A stretch of 23,438 nt of DNA from a virus. Below, piece after piece: positions 1 to 7,823 of this stretch (its first letter is position 1; every line of letters starts with the position of its first letter). The notes below the pieces were generated by a model that saw only the letters and a program-made list of their open reading frames with translations, was not told the origin of the DNA and ran no database searches. The DNA is taken from positions 1 to 23,438 of IMG/VR virus record IMGVR_UViG_3300046787_000266. One strand, written 5' to 3'. Position numbers and translations under genes: made by a program.

Positions 1-27
1 AAAGAAAACCCCTACCGAAGTAGGGGC
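1..27 (-). terminator. Intrinsic terminator of the nrd operon
   Basis: Read on the minus strand, a 7-bp stem CCCCTAC/GTAGGGG (9-15 with 20-26) closes a TTCG tetraloop and is followed by TTTTCTTT. It lies about 14 bases after the nrdF stop codon. A stable UUCG-capped stem plus a U-rich tract is a textbook Rho-independent terminator, so the nrdHIEF transcript very probably ends here. Confidence 0.88.
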
Positions 28-40
28 TCTCTAACTCGGA

Positions 41-1009
<969 letters not shown>

Positions 1010-3127
1010 TTAAAGCATGCAGCTGACGCAGCCTTCGACGTCAGTGCCGTCGAGAGCCATCTGGCGGATACGGATGTAGTAAATAGTCTTGATACCCTTC
1101 TTCCATGCGTAAATCTGTGCACGGTTGACGTCGCGAGTGGTCGCGGTGTCCTTGAAGAATAGCGTCAAAGATAGCCCCTGGTCAACGTGCTGCGTTGCAG
1201 CCGCATAGGTGTCAATGATCTTGTCAGGACCGATTTCATAGGCATCCTCGAAGAATTCCATGTTGTCATTGGTTAGGAATGGGGCTGGGTAGTAAACGCG
1301 ACCTAGCTTGCCTTCCTTGCGGATCTCGATCTTCGATGCAATCGGGTGAATGCTTGAAGTCGAGTTGTTGATGTACGAGATCGAACCAGTCGGCGGGACA
1401 GCCTGAAGGTTCTGGTTGTAGATTCCGTGCTCCATTACGGACTCACGAAGAACCTCCCAGTCCTGCTGCTTAGGGATGGCGATGCCTGCGTTTGCGAATA
1501 GCTCTGCAACACGTGCGGTTGCTGGCTTCCACTCCTGGTTTACGTACTTATCAAAGAACTCACCTGACGCGTACTTAGACTTCTCAAAGTTAACGAAAGT
1601 CTCCTTACGCTCAATAGCTAGTTCGTTAGATGCAACTAGCGCGTGGAACAGTACGGTGTAGAAGTAGATGTTGGTGAAGTCGATGCCTTCTTCTGAACCG
1701 TAGTGGATACGCTCCTTGCCCAAGTAACCGTGAAGGTTCATCTGGCCAAGACCAATTGCGTGGGCACGCTTGTTACCCTCAGCGATAGAAGGTACCGAGT
1801 CGATATAGCTGAGGTCAGAGACCGCAGTCAGCGCGCGGATAGCAGTAGTGATAGTTTTACCGAAATCAGCTGACTCCATAGCCTTAGCAATGTTTAGGGA
1901 TGCAAGGTTACAGCTGATATCGCTACCAGTTACGTCATAGTCAAGGTTCGCCTTAAAAGTAGACGGAGTGTTGACCTGAAGAATCTCAGAGCAGAGGTTC
2001 GACATGTTGATGCGACCCTCTACAGGGTTAGCAGCGTTTACAGTGTCCTCGTACATGATGTATGGGTAGCCAGACTCAAACTGAAGTTCAGCAATACGCT
2101 CAAACAAAACACGAGCCTTGATCTTGGTCTTCTTGATGCGAGCATCGTCAACCATCTCCTGGTACTTCTCAGTAACCGAGATGTCGCCAAATGGTACACC
2201 ATAGACGTTCTCCACATCATACGGAGAGAACAAGTACATATCTTCGTTGCTCTTGGCTAGCTCAAGTGTCACGTCAGGGATCACTACACCAATAGACAGG
2301 GTCTTGATGCGAGTCTTCTCATCAGCGTTCTCTCGCTTGGTATCGAGGAACTTCAGAATATCTGGGTGGTGGGCATTTAGATAAACGGCACCGGCACCCT
2401 GACGCGCACCCAGCTGGTTTGCATAGCTGAACGAGTCTTCGAGAAGCTTCATCACTGGGATGATACCCGAGCTCTGGTTCTCGATCTTTTTGATAGGTGC
2501 TCCGGCCTCTCGTAGGTTACTGAGGTTTAGGGCAACGCCACCCCCACGCTTTGAGAGCTGCAGAGCAGAGTTGATACCGCGAGCAATAGATTCCATGTTG
2601 TCTTCGATACGAAGAAGGAAGCAAGATACAAACTCGCCGCGCTGCTTCTTACCCGAGTTGAGGAAGGTTGGGGTTGCTGGCTGGAAACGGCCAGAAATGA
2701 TCTCGTCAATAAGGCTTAGAACCTGAGCCTCATCGCCACGAGCAAGAGTAAGGGCGTTCATTACTACTCGATCTTCGAAACGCTCTAGATAGCGATCACC
2801 CTCGAAAGTTTTAAGTGCGTATGAGGTATAGAACTTGTATGCACCAAGAAATGCCTCGAAGCGGAACTTGTGAGCATAGGCAGCTTGAAATGCAGACTTG
2901 ACAAACTCAGGGGAGTACTGCTCTAGAACTTCCTTCTCGTAGTAGTCATTGTCTACCAGATAGGCTAGCTTCTCCTCGATTGAGTGAAAGAATACGGTGT
3001 TCTGGTTAACGTGGTCTAGAAAGTATGCGCGAGCAGCCTCTTTATCCTTACTAAACTGAATCTTTCCGTCTGAATCATAGAGATTCAGCATCGCGTTTAA
3101 TTCGTGATAACTGTATTTATTTTCCAT
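1010..3127 (-). CDS. nrdE: Class Ib ribonucleotide reductase large subunit NrdE
   Basis: This is the catalytic subunit (705 aa) that reduces ribonucleoside diphosphates to deoxyribonucleoside diphosphates using the NrdF radical and electrons from NrdH. The active site is complete: the redox pair C169 (in VSCF) and C406 (in DISCNLAS), and the N377-x-C379-x-E381 triad (SNLCSEI) with C379 as the thiyl residue. A CxxC-like pair, C700 and C703, sits at the extreme C-terminus to shuttle reducing power. The N-terminus starts directly in the NrdE fold with no ATP-cone, as usual for class Ib, so dATP feedback through that domain is absent. The PPTGSISY segment near the C-terminal third is also typical. 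The ATG start is preceded by GAGAGG at about 11 bases. The gene start lies inside nrdI (31-base overlap), suggesting coupled translation. No truncation or intein was seen. Confidence 0.97.
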   Translation of the reverse strand: MENKYSYHELNAMLNLYDSDGKIQFSKDKEAARAYFLDHVNQNTVFFHSIEEKLAYLVDNDYYEKEVLEQYSPEFVKSAFQAAYAHKFRFEAFLGAYKFYTSYALKTFEGDRYLERFEDRVVMNALTLARGDEAQVLSLIDEIISGRFQPATPTFLNSGKKQRGEFVSCFLLRIEDNMESIARGINSALQLSKRGGGVALNLSNLREAGAPIKKIENQSSGIIPVMKLLEDSFSYANQLGARQGAGAVYLNAHHPDILKFLDTKRENADEKTRIKTLSIGVVIPDVTLELAKSNEDMYLFSPYDVENVYGVPFGDISVTEKYQEMVDDARIKKTKIKARVLFERIAELQFESGYPYIMYEDTVNAANPVEGRINMSNLCSEILQVNTPSTFKANLDYDVTGSDISCNLASLNIAKAMESADFGKTITTAIRALTAVSDLSYIDSVPSIAEGNKRAHAIGLGQMNLHGYLGKERIHYGSEEGIDFTNIYFYTVLFHALVASNELAIERKETFVNFEKSKYASGEFFDKYVNQEWKPATARVAELFANAGIAIPKQQDWEVLRESVMEHGIYNQNLQAVPPTGSISYINNSTSSIHPIASKIEIRKEGKLGRVYYPAPFLTNDNMEFFEDAYEIGPDKIIDTYAAATQHVDQGLSLTLFFKDTATTRDVNRAQIYAWKKGIKTIYYIRIRQMALDGTDVEGCVSCML

Positions 3128-3522
3128 AGCTGCTCGAGCCTCTCAATTGTTGTTACTACATCGTCTGGCGTTCCTAGAATTTCTACTCTTTGCAGCAACG
3201 GAACGCCCGTCTTGGCTGCAACGACATCCGCGGCTAAGCAATAGTGTTCACCAAAGTTGGTGTTGCCAGTGCCAACGACCCCGCGGATAAGGTCTCTGTT
3301 ACTTTTTACGTTTAAAAATTTGACTACCTGACGAGGGACGGCTTTTTCATACTCGCCACCGCCATAAGTAGGTAGAACTAAAACATATTCTTTCGCCACA
3401 TGTAGCGGGTTTTGGTCATCCCAGCGTAGTGGGATTCGGACCAAGTCTACCTCGGAAGATAGTTTTTCTACAAATCGCTTCGTATTCTCAGAAGCACTAG
3501 AGAAATAGACGATGTCGTACAA
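3097..3522 (-). CDS. nrdI: NrdI flavodoxin-like RNR activator
   Basis: NrdI (141 aa) is a small FMN protein that delivers the oxidant needed to assemble the dimanganese-tyrosyl cofactor of NrdF. Flavodoxin-type FMN sites are visible: the phosphate loop SSASENT (residues 8-14), PTYGGG (51-56) and GTGNTNFG (84-91), the last followed by EHYC as in typical NrdI. The length fits the family. The start is a TTG, chosen because it directly precedes the conserved strand YDIVYFSS and has an AGAGG SD site about 8 bases upstream. It follows nrdH by 15 bases and overlaps the nrdE start by 31 bases, giving the standard H-I-E-F order. The rare TTG start may lower its output relative to nrdE and nrdF (inference). 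Confidence 0.95.
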   Translation of the reverse strand: MYDIVYFSSASENTKRFVEKLSSEVDLVRIPLRWDDQNPLHVAKEYVLVLPTYGGGEYEKAVPRQVVKFLNVKSNRDLIRGVVGTGNTNFGEHYCLAADVVAAKTGVPLLQRVEILGTPDDVVTTIERLEQLWKINTVITN

Positions 3523-3537
3523 GACAATCGCCTCTAA

Positions 3538-3765
3538 CTACGCTGAGGCAAGCGAACTTAGTTTGTCAGGGCGGAAGCCTGACCAGTGGTCGTCGCCAGC
3601 AATAACAACTGGAGCTGCCTGGTAACCGAGAGCCTTGACCATTTCATATGCAGACTCATCCGCAGTCAGGTCAACTGTTGAAAACTCTACTCCAGTCTTT
3701 GTCAAAACTCTCTTAGTGTTGTCGCACTGGACGCAGTTAGGGAGAGTGTAGACGGTTACAGACAT
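3538..3765 (-). CDS. nrdH: NrdH glutaredoxin-like redoxin
   Basis: NrdH (75 aa) is the small dithiol electron donor of class Ib RNR. It is glutaredoxin-like in sequence but is reduced by thioredoxin reductase in known systems. The redox motif C11-V-Q-C14 follows the first beta strand (VTVYTLPN), the cis-proline is P52 (AAPVV), and the NrdH signature WSGFRPD is at residues 61-67. All of these separate it from ordinary glutaredoxins. It starts with ATG, with GAAAGG about 12 bases upstream as SD site, and is the first gene of the nrd operon. A 126-base leader region with a hairpin precedes it. The central Q in CVQC fits the usual C-[MV]-[QP]-C pattern of NrdH. Confidence 0.95.
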   Translation of the reverse strand: MSVTVYTLPNCVQCDNTKRVLTKTGVEFSTVDLTADESAYEMVKALGYQAAPVVIAGDDHWSGFRPDKLSSLASA

Positions 3766-3803
3766 AGTAGGAGCCTTTCAAGGGGGGAGTTTAGATGCCA
3801 AAT

Positions 3804-3840
3804 CCTGGCGTTTTTGGTCAAAATTTCGACCTTCGCCAGG
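3804..3840 (-). promoter_or_regulatory. Compound hairpin in the nrdH leader
   Basis: An outer stem CCTGGCG (3804-3810) pairs perfectly with CGCCAGG (3834-3840). Inside it a second near-palindrome, GGTCAAAATTTCGACC (3816-3831), has arms GGTC/GACC around an AAATTT core. Neither strand has a U-run directly after it, so it is not a normal intrinsic terminator. It lies between the end of the DUF3039 gene and nrdH, in what would be the 5' leader of nrdHIEF. It could attenuate readthrough, bind a regulator as DNA, or protect the mRNA end. The structure is seen; the role is inferred. Confidence 0.5.
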
Positions 3841-3852
3841 AGGTGGATTTCT

Positions 3853-3888
3853 AGTATAAGGGAGATATTATCAATCGATTACTTGATA
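3853..3888 (-). promoter_or_regulatory. Candidate nrd operon promoter with inverted repeat
   Basis: On the minus strand TATACT (3858-3853) is a good -10 candidate, but no strong -35 hexamer stands 16-18 bases upstream. Just upstream, TATCAA (3869-3874) and TTGATA (3883-3888) form a 6-bp inverted repeat with an 8-base spacer, covering the expected -35 zone. This is the layout of an operator. It does not match the NrdR box consensus as I know it, so any regulator is unknown. Confidence 0.35.
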
Positions 3889-3891
3889 TAT

Positions 3892-4107
3892 TTACAAGAA
3901 TAGTGCTTCAGCTATCTCTTTGCAAATCGGACAAATTCTCAGCTTTTCCGGGTCTTTAGAGGGTACAAAAATTTTCCCACATACAGCTATGATAGGCGTC
4001 CCCATGACGTACCCCTGAGTAACAGACACCGACTCAGCGTAATGCGCGAAGTTTTCTTCATCAGTTGTAGCATCTACATTTACACTTTCTAAGGTTTCAG
4101 TGCTCAT
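3892..4107 (-). CDS. DUF3039-like small Cys-rich protein
   Basis: This 71-aa protein has a disordered acidic N-terminus (about 1-20) followed by the conserved block characteristic of DUF3039: H22-Y, then GTPIIAVCGKIFVPSKDP and ICPICKEI. H22, C43, C59 and C62 could together bind one zinc ion (inference). DUF3039 proteins are small, of unknown function and found chiefly in Actinobacteria, so this gene is one of the better host clues in the window. The ATG start has a strong AAAGAGGT SD site about 8 bases upstream inside the preceding gene, and it overlaps that gene by 4 bases (ATGA). It is therefore expressed with the propeller protein upstream. Whether readthrough continues into nrdH is unclear. 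Confidence 0.72.
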   Translation of the reverse strand: MSTETLESVNVDATTDEENFAHYAESVSVTQGYVMGTPIIAVCGKIFVPSKDPEKLRICPICKEIAEALFL

Positions 4108-5066
4108 AGGCCTACCTCTTTCAACATATCTAAAACTTTAGCTAGCGGAATATCAGCTATGTGCGACGATGCATCCTTGCTACCGAAGGAGACGTGCACC
4201 GTGCTGTCTTTTACCAGGATACCAGCAGCGTACTCGATACCTCTATCTAAAAACTGAAACTCATCCGACACGTGAGTAACAACCCCCCGCTCGTTGTATT
4301 TTACAAACAAATGTGTATAGTTTCGCAGCGCGCTATCCCTAACAGCAAAAGATCTAGGGTCCCAAAATCGAATAGGCTTTGCATACATTCTGTGGCATAC
4401 GGCGAGATAGCTACCATCAGGCATTTTCCACAGGTTACCTCCACCTCGTAGCCCCCTCAGGCTATCTGGAATAGGAGCCACGGCTTTTAAAACACCGTCA
4501 ATGACCACCAAGTTAGGTCCGTAAATGTAGTCAAAATACTCAGACTTCTCGTAAGTAGCCATCCAGTTTTTCTCTACTCGTTTAGCATCCATCCACTCAT
4601 AGTCGTAAATCTCAAGCAGAGTAGCACGATAGTTCTCTAGTTTGAATAGACCAATCCGAGCTATGGGAACGGACACTTCTAGAATCACAGCCGTAAAAAA
4701 CCAAGACCCGTCTCGCCAAAATAGCTTAGGATCCTCGCAACCGCGCTTCATATCTAGGTCATATGGTCCGGAGTCAAAGGTTATCTCCCGAAGCATCTCG
4801 GTATCTAGCTCTAAATCATCTGTTAGATAGCAAAACCACATACGGTTCTTAACTAGCCCCGCGGTGAGGACATTTAAAACACCAGTAGTTGGGTCAATTA
4901 GGTAGTTACTAGACCGAATAGCGACCGCGTAGTCTGTAGGAGAGGCGGCGATAGAAGGGTTAAGGGCAGACCATCGCTTATCCTCGGGGTCCGGCAGCCT
5001 TAGGATACGCCTAACTATCCCACCCAGCTGAGATATAGCAGGGTACTTCTCTTTTTCTACGGACAT
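4104..5066 (-). CDS. Putative GH130-like five-bladed beta-propeller protein
   Basis: This 320-aa protein has the motif order of the GH130-type beta-propeller family (glycoside phosphorylases and mannosidases) and related unassigned phage and bacterial proteins: GCEDPKLF (109-116), EKNWM (165-169), a glycine-rich RGLRGGGNLW (204-213), H225-R226, GIEYAAGI (276-283) and SFGSKDASSHIADI (293-306). The EDP motif holds the catalytic aspartate in GH130 enzymes, so D112 is the candidate. No signal peptide or membrane segment is visible, so it would act in the host cytoplasm, perhaps on sugar precursors or a nascent glycan. It is the first gene of the leftward unit, with a promoter candidate about 35-60 bases upstream; its SD site is weak. 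Its substrate cannot be told, and a purely sugar-binding role is possible. Confidence 0.5.
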   Translation of the reverse strand: MSVEKEKYPAISQLGGIVRRILRLPDPEDKRWSALNPSIAASPTDYAVAIRSSNYLIDPTTGVLNVLTAGLVKNRMWFCYLTDDLELDTEMLREITFDSGPYDLDMKRGCEDPKLFWRDGSWFFTAVILEVSVPIARIGLFKLENYRATLLEIYDYEWMDAKRVEKNWMATYEKSEYFDYIYGPNLVVIDGVLKAVAPIPDSLRGLRGGGNLWKMPDGSYLAVCHRMYAKPIRFWDPRSFAVRDSALRNYTHLFVKYNERGVVTHVSDEFQFLDRGIEYAAGILVKDSTVHVSFGSKDASSHIADIPLAKVLDMLKEVGL

Positions 5067-5100
5067 ATCAGTAATTTCTAATAAAAGTTAGCTAAATCTA

Positions 5101-5129
5101 ATCATACTGCTGCTCAAATATTGCAGTAA
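5101..5129 (-). promoter_or_regulatory. Candidate leftward promoter
   Basis: On the minus strand TTACTG (5129-5124) and TATGAT (5106-5101) are separated by exactly 17 bases, matching 4 of 6 and 5 of 6 consensus positions of a housekeeping-sigma promoter. It sits 35 bases before the start of the propeller gene and is well placed to drive the leftward unit. Confidence 0.45.
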
Positions 5130-5131
5130 AG

Positions 5132-5147
5132 CTACTAGATCTAGTAG
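5132..5147. promoter_or_regulatory. Perfect 16-bp palindrome between divergent units
   Basis: CTACTAGATCTAGTAG is fully self-complementary and lies just upstream of the -35 of the leftward promoter candidate, between the leftward and rightward transcription units. It could be an operator for a dimeric regulator. As a stem its T-rich right flank (TCTTTTAT) makes it a weak terminator at best. The role is inferred. Confidence 0.35.
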
Positions 5148-5210
5148 TCTTTTATCCATTTGATACTAAATGTGTATAAAAGTACCTCATCTTACCACAC
5201 CGTGAATGAT

Positions 5211-5218
5211 GTAAAATA
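5211..5218 (+). promoter_or_regulatory. Candidate rightward -10 element (GTAAAATA)
   Basis: GTAAAATA stands 39 bases upstream of the GTG start at 5258. The same octamer occurs 36 bases before the paralogous gene at 19725, and a near copy (GTAGAATA) precedes the gene at 10746. No good -35 is visible, so this may be a phage-specific or extended -10 promoter. Confidence 0.4.
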
Positions 5219-5257
5219 GGAAGTAATCGCATAGATCTACTCTCCCGAAAGACTGAC

Positions 5258-5620
5258 GTGAGCACCCCAGCTGGACTTTACAACATTGTAGCCGATCAAG
5301 GCTCGACGTTGGCTCGCACTATTCTTTATCGCGACTCTGCTAAAAAACCTATCCTATTCTCGGGGTATACAGCTCGTATGCAGGTTAGACCGACTGTAGA
5401 TAGCGAGACAGTGATCCTAGAGCTAACTACTGAAAACGGCGGAATAACTCTAGGCGCGACAAACGGCAACATAAACATTTACGTATCAGATGAAGTTATG
5501 CAGACTATAGCCGAGGATATGTATGTGTATGACTTGGAGCTACTGGCTCCGAGCAGAACTCTATATATCTACAAGATTCTTTATGGAAACTTTGTAGTCA
5601 GATCGGAGGTCACTCGCTAA
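5258..5620 (+). CDS. Small beta-rich tail-module protein, first copy
   Basis: This 120-aa protein has an unknown precise function. It is a beta-strand-rich domain with the segments [33 protein letters not shown] and YVYDLELLAP, a pattern met in phage genes next to tail fibres, so it is probably a baseplate or fibre-attachment component (inference). It is clearly paralogous to the gene at 19725: both share [23 protein letters not shown] and the C-terminal EVTR. It starts with GTG and has only a weak GAAAG SD site. It opens the rightward tail operon. Its last codons carry GGAGG, which acts as the SD site for the next gene, and its TAA overlaps that gene's ATG by one base. Confidence 0.8.
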   Translation: MSTPAGLYNIVADQGSTLARTILYRDSAKKPILFSGYTARMQVRPTVDSETVILELTTENGGITLGATNGNINIYVSDEVMQTIAEDMYVYDLELLAPSRTLYIYKILYGNFVVRSEVTR

Positions 5621-5937
5621 TGGCTGGTGACGTACCAAGCAGTATAACTACTGGAAAATACATTCGTCAGATTGTTGTAACAGCTCCAGGTCCACAAGGC
5701 CCAGCTGGCACATCAGGAACGTCCGCAGACGAGGTAGTAGACCTAGTTTCCCACATGCACATACAGACAACCCCCTCATCACTGTGGACCGTAAACCACA
5801 ACCTAAATTTCTACCCGAATGTAACGGTATTTGATAGCGCTGGCACTCAGGTAGAGGGTTCCGAAACCCATGTAAACGCAACAACCCTAACCATCGCTTT
5901 CTCCAGCGCTATTTCTGGCAAAGCTCACCTCTCCTAA
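5620..5937 (+). CDS. Short fibre-tip protein with mini collagen motif
   Basis: This 105-aa protein has a short N-terminal lead, a mini collagen-like stretch GPQGPAG near residue 25, and a C-terminal beta domain containing WTVNHNLNFYPNVTVFDSAG and ending in SGKAHLS. That C-terminal pattern, a W-T-V-x-H-N-L strand followed by a P-x-V-T-V-x-D-S strand, is common at the ends of phage tail fibres, and a related version ends the 483-aa fibre downstream. It is therefore probably a small receptor-facing or fibre-cap subunit. The ATG overlaps the previous stop (TAATG) and translation is likely coupled, using the GGAGG encoded at the end of the previous gene. Family identity is inferred from pattern only. 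Confidence 0.72.
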   Translation: MAGDVPSSITTGKYIRQIVVTAPGPQGPAGTSGTSADEVVDLVSHMHIQTTPSSLWTVNHNLNFYPNVTVFDSAGTQVEGSETHVNATTLTIAFSSAISGKAHLS

Positions 5938-5948
5938 GAAAGAAAAAA

Positions 5949-7400
5949 ATGTCACGTAAATACCTAACGGGGCTCGATCTTAATAAGAATCAGCTCGAAA
6001 ATGCCAGAATCCAAAACCTGGCTACTGCACCTTCAAACCCAGTAACAGGTCTCTTCTACTTTGATACTGTTGCTAACCAGCTAAAGGTGTATGACGGCAC
6101 CGCCTGGGTTGCTTTAGCCGCTGGCGGCAACGTAACAGAGGCCATCAACCAGGCTATTGCAGACCTAGATCTAGCTAACACTTACGATGCAATCGGTGCT
6201 GCAGCGACCGCAGAGGCTGATGCAAATGACTACACCGATACTCTTATCGGTGACGTCACGGTGGATGGTACCTCTGGAAATACCGTCACCTCGCGCATTG
6301 CCACCGCTAAGTCAGAGGCAATCTCTGATGCTAGTGACTACGCAGATGGCCTTGCTTCAAACTATGATGCAGCTGGTGCAGCAGCCACCGCCCAGAGTAA
6401 CGCCGAGACCTTCGCCACTAACGCTATCAATGCGCTAGACACAGACGACATCGAAGAGGGTCTAAGCAACCTTTACTACACCACTTCGCGTGCCAAGACT
6501 GACGCTGCTGCTCTTCTAACTGGAGCAACCAAGACCAACATCACCATCACCGGTGACGGTACGGGCCTAACTATTACAGCCGAGAACGGCGTCGCTGACT
6601 CAGATACCGATGACCTAGCTGAAGGTACCACAAACCTATACTTCACCAATGAGCGCGCTCAGGACGCTGTTGGTAACTCTGCGGGCAACGGTATCTCATA
6701 CAACGATACTACCGGTGCAATTTCGGTAAACATCGGTACTGGACTAGAGTTCAACACCGGAGCAATTGATGTTGATACAGACACAATCTCGACCAAGACC
6801 TATGCAGAAACCGTAGCCGGAACCGCAGAAACTGATGCTAAGGCATACACTGATCTGCTAATTGGCGATGTTACAGTAGACGGCACCTCAGGTAATACCG
6901 TTACAGACCGAATCGCTACTGCAGTTTCGGACCTAGTAGATGGCGCTCCTGCACTACTAGACACTCTTAACGAGCTCGCTGCAGCCATCAACGATGACGC
7001 TAGCTTCTCTACCACCATCACCACCTCAATCGGTGAGAAGGTAGCCAAGGCTGGAGACACCATGACTGGTGCTCTAGTCCTTTCGGGTGACCCTACTCTA
7101 GACCTACATGCCGCAACTAAGGGTTATGTAGATACCGAGATTGCAGATGCTATCGCAGCTGCCGCTCCTACAACTAAGTTCGCTGCGTCAAACACCGAAC
7201 TAACTGTAACCAGCGGATCGGTGACATGGACCGTCACTCACAACTTCGGAACTCGCGATGTAAACGTTCAGCTTTACACTTTGGACGACTACACTCAGGT
7301 AGAAGTTGACGTAGTTCGCAACACCAACTCGGTAGTTCTTTCGTGGGCTGCATCTGCTACTGTAGCTGCAAACACTTACCGAGCTGTAGTAATCGGCTAA
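5949..7400 (+). CDS. Tail fibre protein (483 aa)
   Basis: This is a long repetitive fibre. The N-terminus MSRKYLTGLDL and the following FDTVANQLKVYDGTAWVAL resemble the start of the 132-aa protein downstream. The shaft has repeated units: IGDVTVDGTSGNTVT occurs twice, LYYTTSRA and LYFTNERAQDAV are classic fibre repeats, and LLDTLNELAAAINDD also recurs in the 966-aa fibre. The motif GDTMTGALVLSGDPTLDLHAATKGYVD, a hallmark of phage tail-fibre repeat families, precedes a C-terminal beta domain (WTVTHNFGTRDVNVQLY to VVIG) that probably binds the receptor or caps the trimer. The composition is low-complexity and rich in Ala, Thr and Asp with few Cys, as normal for trimeric fibres. The ATG has AGAAAG upstream. 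The virion role is confident; the receptor is unknown. Confidence 0.88.
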   Translation: MSRKYLTGLDLNKNQLENARIQNLATAPSNPVTGLFYFDTVANQLKVYDGTAWVALAAGGNVTEAINQAIADLDLANTYDAIGAAATAEADANDYTDTLIGDVTVDGTSGNTVTSRIATAKSEAISDASDYADGLASNYDAAGAAATAQSNAETFATNAINALDTDDIEEGLSNLYYTTSRAKTDAAALLTGATKTNITITGDGTGLTITAENGVADSDTDDLAEGTTNLYFTNERAQDAVGNSAGNGISYNDTTGAISVNIGTGLEFNTGAIDVDTDTISTKTYAETVAGTAETDAKAYTDLLIGDVTVDGTSGNTVTDRIATAVSDLVDGAPALLDTLNELAAAINDDASFSTTITTSIGEKVAKAGDTMTGALVLSGDPTLDLHAATKGYVDTEIADAIAAAAPTTKFAASNTELTVTSGSVTWTVTHNFGTRDVNVQLYTLDDYTQVEVDVVRNTNSVVLSWAASATVAANTYRAVVIG

Positions 7401-7424
7401 TAACCAAGCTAAAGAGGAAAAACT

Positions 7425-7823
7425 TTGTCAAGAAGGTTTTTAACACCAGTAAACCTGCCGCACGGTAGTTCGCTCCCTGCGTCAGGTTTATCTGGTGACC
7501 TCTTTTTCAATACATCAGACGGAAAAGTCTATGTACACAATGGCACTTCATGGGGTGCATCAGGCGGGTCCGACGCCTCCATAGCAACCTTATCTGACGT
7601 AACGCTCACCTCTGTAGCAGCAGGCGACGTCCTACTAAGAAACACAGAAAATACAGCTTGGATCAATACAAGTCTTATGGGCTTGCTAACTGATCTAGGT
7701 CTTATCTCTGGCGATGCTGGAGCATACAACACAACTCAGACAACTGGTACAATTGATGGTGGAACCCCGGCCACCACGTCCTACACAAATACCTATGATG
7801 GTGGAAACGAAAGTAGCTTCTAA
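7425..7823 (+). CDS. Short tail-fibre accessory protein
   Basis: This 132-aa protein starts at a TTG with a strong AAAGAGGA SD site at a good distance, and begins MSRRFLTPVNL. It is followed by the fibre module GDLFFNTSDGKVYVHNGTSW, which is found at the heads of many phage fibres (G-D-[LI]-[FY]-x-N-T-x-x-G-x-[VL]-Y-V-x-x-G-x-x-W). The rest is Ser/Thr/Gly-rich with no further recognisable domain, ending NTYDGGNESSF. The same N-terminal design is seen in the 483-aa fibre, so the two probably bind the same baseplate site or form a fibre series. Its stop overlaps the ATG of the 966-aa fibre (TAATG), so the two are co-translated. It could be the proximal section of the following long fibre. Confidence 0.72.
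   Translation: MSRRFLTPVNLPHGSSLPASGLSGDLFFNTSDGKVYVHNGTSWGASGGSDASIATLSDVTLTSVAAGDVLLRNTENTAWINTSLMGLLTDLGLISGDAGAYNTTQTTGTIDGGTPATTSYTNTYDGGNESSF

Noticed and set aside
3804-3840. Intrinsic terminator for the DUF3039 gene
   Set aside because: The hairpin is good, but there is no U-tract after it on the minus strand, so it is listed as a leader structure instead.
3869-3888. NrdR box upstream of nrdH
   Set aside because: The inverted repeat TATCAA/TTGATA does not match the NrdR consensus as I know it, and there is no tandem second box.
5132-5155. Terminator for leftward or rightward transcription
   Set aside because: The palindrome is A/T-rich, has no loop and lies between divergent promoters, where nothing needs terminating.
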